The notes beneath the pieces were generated by a model. That model was not told the DNA's origin and did no database searches. It saw only the letters and a list, made by a program, of their open reading frames with translations. From the NCBI GenBank assembly GCA_036274595.1, contig DASUFL010000064.1, positions 1-21,290 of the forward strand: DNA of 21,290 bases. The letters run 5' to 3'. The stretch is from WS-9 sp036274595 (GTDB lineage Bacteria; Eisenbacteria; RBG-16-71-46; SZUA-252). Position 1 is the first letter of the stretch. Each line of letters starts with the position of its first letter. Position numbers and translations under genes: made by a program. Below are positions 15,712-21,290 of the stretch, one piece after another.

Positions 15712-16616
15712 ATGAATCCCGTCCGCCACACGGCCTCGCCGGAGCAGGCCTTCACGCTGGTCGAGATCCTGGTGCGGATCGGCATCATCATCCTGGCCAC
15801 GCTGCTCACGGTCCGGCTCGTGTACCTCCTGATCGGCCGCATCGAGCGCGCGATCCGGTCCGAGGCCAAGGGGACCGAGCTCGCGCGCGAGAAGCGCGCC
15901 CGCACGATCGGCGAGGTGCTCCGGGGCTTCACGCGCGGCATCATCATCGTGATCGGGATCCTCATGTGCGTGCGCGAGCTGGGGCTCGACATCACCCCGG
16001 CACTCGCGGCCGCGGGAGGATTCGGCGTCGCGGCGGGGCTCGGGGCGCAGGGCCTGGTGAAGGATTGGATCGCGGGATTCTTCATCATCCACGACAATCA
16101 ATTCGCCGTGGGGGACGTCGTGCGCACCGCGGGCGTGTCGGGGACGGTCGAGACGCTCACGCTGAGGCACACGGAGCTCAGGGACGGCGAGGGCTTCATC
16201 CACTTCATACCGAACGGCGAGATCAAGGTGGTCACCAATCTAACGAAGAGCTGGTCCACCCCGATCGTCCGGATCCCGATCAGCCTCACCGAGGATCCGG
16301 CGCGCGTGGTGCAGGTGCTCGGGGCGATGCTCGGCCAGTTCGCGGCCAGCCCGAATGCGAAGCCGCTCCTCCTCGAGCCCCCCAAGCTCCTCGGCATCGA
16401 CGACGTGGGGACGGGCCAGTTCACGATCATGCTCCAGGCGAAGACCGTTCCGGAGGAGCGTCTCGCCGTTTCGCGCATGCTTCGGTTGGCCGCGCTCGAG
16501 AGCCTCCGCGCGGCGGGCGTGCTCGTACACACGCCGGTGGCCGGCGACGCCGCGGCCGCGGTGCAGCCAGCCGCGCCGGCCCAGGCCCAGGCGGCCGCCT
16601 CCTCTGGAGGCGAGGC

Positions 16617-16620
<4 letters not shown>
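15712..16620 (+). CDS. MscS-family mechanosensitive channel
   Basis: A 302-residue inner-membrane protein. Membrane segments lie at about 17-41, 72-90 and 95-127. The last is the pore helix, LAAAGGFGVAAGLGAQGLVKDWIAGFFII, rich in the packed Gly/Ala residues of MscS TM3. A beta domain (NQFAVGDVV, FIPNGEIKVVTNLTK) and an alpha/beta domain follow, then a low-complexity Ala/Gln/Pro tail (about 275-302). It should open on membrane tension to relieve osmotic stress. Residues 13-31 (A/FTLVEILVRIGIIILATLL) look strikingly like a type IV prepilin cleavage and transmembrane motif, with Glu at +5. The rest is clearly a channel, so this may be chance. It overlaps cysS by 4 bp. Confidence 0.9.
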
Positions 16621-18032
<1,412 letters not shown>

Positions 18033-18057
18033 TCTTCACCAAGCTCACGGCGGGTCG

Positions 18058-20190
18058 ATGCCTCTGGGACGGGGTCCGCGAACCCTCAAAGCCGAGCTTC
18101 AATTCCGGTTCCTCGCGGTGGGGAGCATGTTCCTGGTCATCGCGACCGCGCTCCTCTACACGAACGGACAGGGCTCTCTCCGCCGTCAAATTCTCACCAA
18201 CGCCGTGACCGCGTCCGAGACCGCCGCCTCTCTCATCGCGGTCGAGGACCACCGCCTGATCCGCACCGCGGCCGACATGAACGGTCAGGCCTTCCGCACC
18301 ATCGTCACCAACCTGGGCGCGCTCCGCCGCGCGAATCCGTCGATCTATCACCTCTTCACCCTCGCGCCCGGGAAGCGGCTCGGCGCGTGGGGAGTCGTCG
18401 TCGATCTCGGGAGCACCGGGAACGAGTCGGGGGCCGCCGACCCGGCGCTCGTGCGCGGGCGCCTTCCGATCGGATCGCGGCCGCCGAAGGACGTGCCGGA
18501 GTCCCTGCTCCGCCAGGGCATGACGCAGACCGCCGGGAGGGTGCTCGACCTCACGCGCCCCGACCTGGCCCGGGTGGTGGCCGTCTCTCCCATCCGCACG
18601 ACGGGAGGCGAGTCGGTCGGTCTCGTGGTCGTGCAGATGAGCGCGGCCGCGCTCGCGTCGGAGGCGCGGCTGCTCGCCTACGTGTGCGTGGGGATCTTCC
18701 TCCTGGGTCTCGTCGCGAGCGCCCTCGCGAGCACCTATGTCTCGCGGTGGCTCACGCGGCCGATCGAAGATCTCCTGGACGCGGTCGAGGCGATCTCGAA
18801 GGGGGACCTCGCCACGCGCGTCCGCGTGGACGGGCACAAGCACGAGCTCGACGCGCTCGGGTCGGCGTTCAACCACATGGCCGAGACGCTCGAGTCGTCG
18901 CGCGGCCGGAATGACGCGCAGCAGGGGCGGCTCCGGGAGCTCAACCGGATCGGGACGAGCGCGGCCGCCACGCTCGATCTCCCGGTCATGCTCGAAATGG
19001 TGGCCCAGGGGATGCGCACCGTGTGCGGCGGACAGGAGGCCTTCGTCGGCGTCGCCGCGCCGCGGGATCAGGCGATCCATCACTGGGCCGGTTCGGATCC
19101 GGGCGCCCTGGATCTCATGACCACGCCCGTCCCGCTCGAGAACCTGACGCGCGTCCTGGCGGGCGAGGCGCGGCTTTTGTCCCGCGCGGAGATGGACGCG
19201 GCCGGGCTCTCGTGGCTCAGGCAGCGGCCCGGCGAGTACGCGCTCGCGGCGCCGCTCAAGTCGAGCGACGAGACGATCGGGGCCCTGGTCGCGCTCGGGG
19301 ATCGCGCGCAGTTCCACGACGACGCCGTCTCCCTCGCGTCGGTGTTCGCGACCCAGATCTCGGCCGCGGTGGGGAACGCGCGGCTCTTCGAGCAGATCAA
19401 GGCGCTCGATCGCTCGAAGAGCGAGTTCCTCTCGATCGCGTCGCACGAGGTGCGGACGCCGCTCACCGTCATCAAGAGCTCCCTCGACGTCCTCGTCGCG
19501 AACAAGGCCTTCACCTACACGACCGACCAGCGCCAGCTGATCGCGTTCTGCCAGCAGTCGGTCGAGCGGCTCATCCAGCTCGTGAAGGACATCCTCGACG
19601 TGTCCAAGATCGAGGCGGGCGTCCTTCAGATCCAGTTCATCCCGACCTCGCTCAACGAGCTCGTGACGAAGTGCCTCTTCTGGGTGCCGCAGCTCCCGGG
19701 CGGCCAGGGGATCGAGGTGGAGGCGCGCCTTCCGTCCGAGCCGGCCATGGTCTCCGCGGATCCAGGGCGGATCATGCAGGTGCTCGAGAACCTGACCTCG
19801 AACGCCCTCAAGTTCTCGAAGCCCGGAGGCAAGGTCACGATCGATCTCGTGGAGCACGAGGCCGAGTACGAGATCGTCGTCTCCGACCAGGGGAAGGGAA
19901 TCGCGGCCGAGCATCTCGAGCGGATCTTCGGGAAGTTCTACCAGGTCGAGGAGTCGGCGACCCGCGAGCAGGGCGGGACCGGGCTCGGGCTCGCGATCTG
20001 CAAGGGCATCATCCAGGCGCACCGCGGCCGCATCTGGGCCGAGAGCGAGCTGGGCAAGGGGAGCCGCTTCCACTTCACGCTCGCCCGCTACCAGGATGGC
20101 GCGGACGCGGGACGTCCGGACGCCCAGATGTCCGTGGCCGACCTCCTCTCCTCCCTCCGCTCCGAAACTCCTTCACCGACACGCTCGTAG
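18058..20190 (+). CDS. Membrane sensor histidine kinase (periplasmic sensor, HAMP, GAF, HisKA, HATPase_c)
   Basis: A 710-residue protein. TM1 is about 17-35, an extracytoplasmic sensor region about 36-203, and TM2 about 204-226. A HAMP domain (227-280) contains RPIEDLLDAVEAISKGDL, and a GAF-like domain covers about 303-443. The kinase core has the H-box SIASHEVRTPLT with the phospho-acceptor His463, the N-box ENLTSNALKFS (N582), DQGKGI (610-615), an F-box IFGKFYQVEE, and the G2 motif GGTGLGLAI (639-647). All catalytic motifs look intact. The sensor segment (DHRLIRTAADMNG, then NPSIYHLFTL) resembles Cache-like small-molecule sensors; the ligand is unknown. No response regulator is adjacent, so it is an orphan kinase in this window. 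It starts 25 bp after cysS. The ATG at 18058 was taken rather than an upstream in-frame start within cysS. Confidence 0.93.
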   Translation: MPLGRGPRTLKAELQFRFLAVGSMFLVIATALLYTNGQGSLRRQILTNAVTASETAASLIAVEDHRLIRTAADMNGQAFRTIVTNLGALRRANPSIYHLFTLAPGKRLGAWGVVVDLGSTGNESGAADPALVRGRLPIGSRPPKDVPESLLRQGMTQTAGRVLDLTRPDLARVVAVSPIRTTGGESVGLVVVQMSAAALASEARLLAYVCVGIFLLGLVASALASTYVSRWLTRPIEDLLDAVEAISKGDLATRVRVDGHKHELDALGSAFNHMAETLESSRGRNDAQQGRLRELNRIGTSAAATLDLPVMLEMVAQGMRTVCGGQEAFVGVAAPRDQAIHHWAGSDPGALDLMTTPVPLENLTRVLAGEARLLSRAEMDAAGLSWLRQRPGEYALAAPLKSSDETIGALVALGDRAQFHDDAVSLASVFATQISAAVGNARLFEQIKALDRSKSEFLSIASHEVRTPLTVIKSSLDVLVANKAFTYTTDQRQLIAFCQQSVERLIQLVKDILDVSKIEAGVLQIQFIPTSLNELVTKCLFWVPQLPGGQGIEVEARLPSEPAMVSADPGRIMQVLENLTSNALKFSKPGGKVTIDLVEHEAEYEIVVSDQGKGIAAEHLERIFGKFYQVEESATREQGGTGLGLAICKGIIQAHRGRIWAESELGKGSRFHFTLARYQDGADAGRPDAQMSVADLLSSLRSETPSPTRS

Positions 20191-20192
20191 CG

Positions 20193-20222
20193 TTGACGCC
20201 GGGCTCGCCCCGCCCGTACACT
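20193..20222 (+). promoter_or_regulatory. Sigma70-type promoter of the tRNA cluster
   Basis: TTGACG (20193-20198), an 18-bp spacer, then TACACT (20217-20222), beginning 2 bp after the kinase stop. The sequence after the -10 (GCCGCCGAGCGG) is very GC-rich, like the discriminators of stringently controlled stable-RNA promoters. The start would fall near 20229, about 35 nt before the first tRNA. Confidence 0.7.
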
Positions 20223-20264
20223 GCCGCCGAGCGGACCGGGGCCCGGGTCCCCGTGCCCCGCGCA

Positions 20265-20339
20265 GCTGGCGTAGCTCAATGGTAGAGCATCTCATTTGTA
20301 ATGAGGCGGTTGGGGGTTCGAGTCCCTTCGCCAGCTCCA
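20265..20339 (+). tRNA. trnT: tRNA-Thr (anticodon TGT), CCA encoded
   Basis: The acceptor stem GCTGGCG (20265-20271) pairs with CGCCAGC (20329-20335), followed by discriminator T and an encoded CCA (20337-20339). The anticodon loop TTTGTAA gives TGT. The D-arm (TAGCTCAATGGTAGAGC) and T-arm (GGGTTCGAGTCCC) are canonical. Confidence 0.96.
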
Positions 20340-20353
20340 AGTGACGTCATCCC

Positions 20354-20435
20354 GGTGGGGTTCCCGAGCGGTCAAAGGGAGCAGACTGTAAATCTGCCGG
20401 CTTAGCCTTCGAAGGTTCGAATCCTTCCCCCACCA
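20354..20435 (+). tRNA. trnY: tRNA-Tyr (anticodon GTA), class II, no encoded CCA
   Basis: The acceptor stem GGTGGGG (20354-20360) pairs with CCCCACC (20428-20434), with discriminator A at 20435. The loop CTGTAAA gives GTA. A long variable arm marks a class II tRNA. The next bases are TTC, not CCA, unlike the other three tRNAs here, so CCA must be added by nucleotidyltransferase. Confidence 0.96.
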
Positions 20436-20462
20436 TTCTTTCGGCATCGAAGTGAGAGCGGG

Positions 20463-20484
20463 TCGGTCCCCGGGATGGGACCGA
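20463..20484 (+). other. Hairpin between tRNA-Tyr and tRNA-Gly
   Basis: TCGGTCCC (20463-20470) and GGGACCGA (20477-20484) form a perfect 8-bp stem with a 6-nt loop. No T-run follows. It is more likely a processing signal in the precursor transcript than a terminator. Confidence 0.5.
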
Positions 20485-20506
20485 TAGCCCCAAGTGATGA
20501 AACGGG

Positions 20507-20582
20507 GCGGGAATAGCTCAGTGGCTAGAGCGTCAGCCTTCCAAGCTGAGGGTCGCGGGTTCGAATCCCGTTTCCCGCTCCA
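20507..20582 (+). tRNA. trnG: tRNA-Gly (anticodon TCC), CCA encoded
   Basis: The acceptor stem GCGGGAA (20507-20513) pairs with TTCCCGC (20572-20578), with discriminator T and CCA at 20580-20582. The loop CTTCCAA gives TCC. The T-arm is GCGGGTTCGAATCCCGT. Confidence 0.96.
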
Positions 20583-20622
20583 GTTTCCCTACGGCAGTTA
20601 TCCACCTCCATCCACTTTCCTT

Positions 20623-20687
20623 AACCCGTTGCGCCGCAGAAAATAAACTCCGGTCGGCCCACCGCGACGCTCGGGCCGTAACGGGTT
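20623..20687. repeat. Inverted repeat AACCCGTT / AACGGGTT
   Basis: AACCCGTT (20623-20630) and AACGGGTT (20680-20687) are perfect inverse complements, 49 bp apart, lying just inside the two DnaA-box-like sequences. This could be a folded transcript end or a looped protein-binding site. Confidence 0.4.
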
Positions 20688-20793
20688 CGTTGTGGATTCC
20701 CTGGTGGTGCGCGGCCCCTCGGGACCCATTCCGTCTCGAGCGGGTCCAAAACGGGCCTGAATCAACCGCGCACAAAATGAGTCAAATTTCTTG

Positions 20794-20822
20794 TTGACCG
20801 CGGGTTCGCGGGTCCGTACCTT
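20794..20822 (+). promoter_or_regulatory. Second sigma70-type promoter, for tRNA-Thr(GGT) and tuf
   Basis: TTGACC (20794-20799), a 17-bp spacer, and TACCTT (20817-20822). Upstream, CACAAAATGAGTCAAATTTC (20771-20790) is AT-rich and could act as an UP element. The spacer holds an imperfect inverted repeat (GACCGCG / CGCGGGTC), a possible operator. The leader to the tRNA is about 155 nt. Confidence 0.65.
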
Positions 20823-20867
20823 CTGCGGTTCGCACCGACGACGACCTTCTTCGATGGAGTGAGGGGG

Positions 20868-20884
20868 GCCGGTCGGCGTTTTTT
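20868..20884 (+). terminator. Terminator- or attenuator-like element in the tuf leader
   Basis: GCCG..CGGC (20868-20877) is followed by six T (20879-20884). GTCGG (20872-20876) could instead pair with CCGAC at 20835-20839. It lies about 40-55 bp downstream of the promoter and before the tRNA, so it could attenuate tuf transcription. The short stem makes this weak. Confidence 0.3.
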
Positions 20885-20982
20885 GCCTTGTGTTGAGCGT
20901 TTGGCGCCGAGCGGTGTCGGCTCGGAAGTGTGCCGGGTCGGCATCGGTCGCGCTTCGGGGTCGTTCCGCGCGCCTCACCTCC

Positions 20983-21058
20983 GCCCACGTAGCTCAGTCG
21001 GTAGAGCATTTGCATGGTAAGCAAAAGGTCAGCGGTTCGATTCCGCTCGTGGGCTCCA
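20983..21058 (+). tRNA. trnT: tRNA-Thr (anticodon GGT), CCA encoded
   Basis: The acceptor stem GCCCACG (20983-20989) pairs with CGTGGGC (21048-21054), with discriminator T and CCA at 21056-21058. The loop ATGGTAA gives GGT. It lies 92 bp before tuf, matching thrT-tufB of E. coli. Confidence 0.96.
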
Positions 21059-21150
21059 TCCATGTGTCGCGAGAGGTCGAGCGGTTCCAACGGTCGTGAT
21101 CTCGCCCGTCGTGTGATTCCGGGGACGTCCTGTACGGAGGATCTGGTCTG

Positions 21151-21290
21151 ATGGCGAAGCAGAAATATGAGCGGAACAAGCCGCATGTGAACGTGGGGAC
21201 GATAGGCCACGTGGATCATGGGAAGACGACCTTGACGGCGGCGATCACGATGGTGTTGGCGCAGAACAATCCGAAGATCGCGGTGCGGGA
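21151..21290 (+). CDS. tuf: Elongation factor Tu (5' part only)
   Basis: It delivers aminoacyl-tRNA to the ribosome. The visible 46 codons give MAKQKYERNKPHVNVGTIGH, then VDHGKTTLTAAIT, with the G1 loop GHVDHGKT; the frame runs off the right edge. ACGGAGGA (21135-21142) sits before the ATG. Probably co-transcribed with tRNA-Thr(GGT). Codon choice differs from the neighbours: G-ending codons dominate, both Leu codons are TTG rather than CTC or CTG, and one Ile is ATA. Confidence 0.97.
   Translation, partial: MAKQKYERNKPHVNVGTIGHVDHGKTTLTAAITMVLAQNNPKIAVR

Larger units (their letters stand above)
20583..20982. other. 400-bp non-coding spacer splitting the tRNA cluster
   Basis: No credible gene is visible, and the first half is locally more AT-rich than the rest of the window. 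It holds two DnaA-box-like 9-mers, TTATCCACC (20598-20606) and TGTGGATTC (20691-20699, reverse orientation), an 8-bp inverted repeat, a strong promoter (20794-20822) with an AT-rich stretch just upstream, and a T-run after a short stem (20868-20884). Minus-strand frames here are shadows of the tRNAs. Confidence 0.6.

Noticed and set aside
20533..20775. 80-codon minus-strand frame ending GFEPATLSLEG
   Set aside because: The C-terminal end is the complement of tRNA-Gly. GFEPATLSLEG-like peptides are a known spurious annotation produced by antisense reading of tRNA genes.
20782..21219. Minus-strand frames across tRNA-Thr(GGT), including SGIEPLTFCLPCK
   Set aside because: Antisense of a tRNA and of the tuf start; no ribosome site or independent coding signal.

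Overview
This is a GC-rich chromosomal window made almost entirely of housekeeping genes, packed tightly on the plus strand. The MlaE/MlaF/MlaD lipid-transport genes indicate a diderm (Gram-negative type) envelope. High GC, frequent GTG/TTG starts and the order yicC-gmk-rpoZ-coaBC-udg-dnaB-mlaEFD-radA-ispDF would suit an uncultured high-GC lineage such as Candidatus Eisenbacteria, Gemmatimonadota or a relative. That placement is inference; no rRNA is present to test it.

Layout: (1) Positions 1-151 are the tail of a Fis-type helix-turn-helix regulator, probably a sigma54-dependent response regulator. (2) Positions 152-765 hold no convincing gene, but contain a triplicated GTGACAT-type repeat and a sigma54-like promoter. 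(3) Positions 766-4025 on the minus strand are a two-gene operon: a TMTC-like multi-pass membrane TPR protein, then an NFACT/RqcH-like protein, joined by an ATGA overlap. (4) A 115-bp divergent promoter region follows. (5) Positions 4141-9508 carry yicC, gmk, rpoZ, coaBC, a family 4 uracil-DNA glycosylase and dnaB. (6) Positions 9505-11988 carry mlaE, mlaF and mlaD. (7) Positions 12020-18032 carry radA, ispD, ispF, ddl, an MscS channel and cysS. (8) Positions 18058-20190 encode a membrane hybrid of HAMP, GAF and histidine kinase domains with no adjacent response regulator. (9) Positions 20193-21290 hold a tRNA cluster, Thr(TGT)-Tyr(GTA)-Gly(TCC)-Thr(GGT), followed by the start of tuf. This is the isoacceptor order of the E. 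coli thrU-tyrU-glyT-thrT-tufB operon, but here a 400-bp spacer with its own promoter splits it.

The plus-strand genes are linked by short gaps or by 4-8 bp overlaps. Four of them are GTGA (GTG start over TGA stop), which suggests translational coupling. Functionally the block joins RNA turnover and nucleotide supply (yicC, gmk, rpoZ), CoA synthesis, replication and repair (udg, dnaB, radA), envelope lipid transport, isoprenoid and peptidoglycan precursors (ispD, ispF, ddl), and translation (cysS, tRNAs, tuf).

I found no convincing new defence or mobile system. The most worthwhile leads are the NFACT/TPR pair, the split tRNA-tuf operon and its regulatory spacer, the repeat region at 265-380, and a pilin-like N-terminus on the MscS channel.
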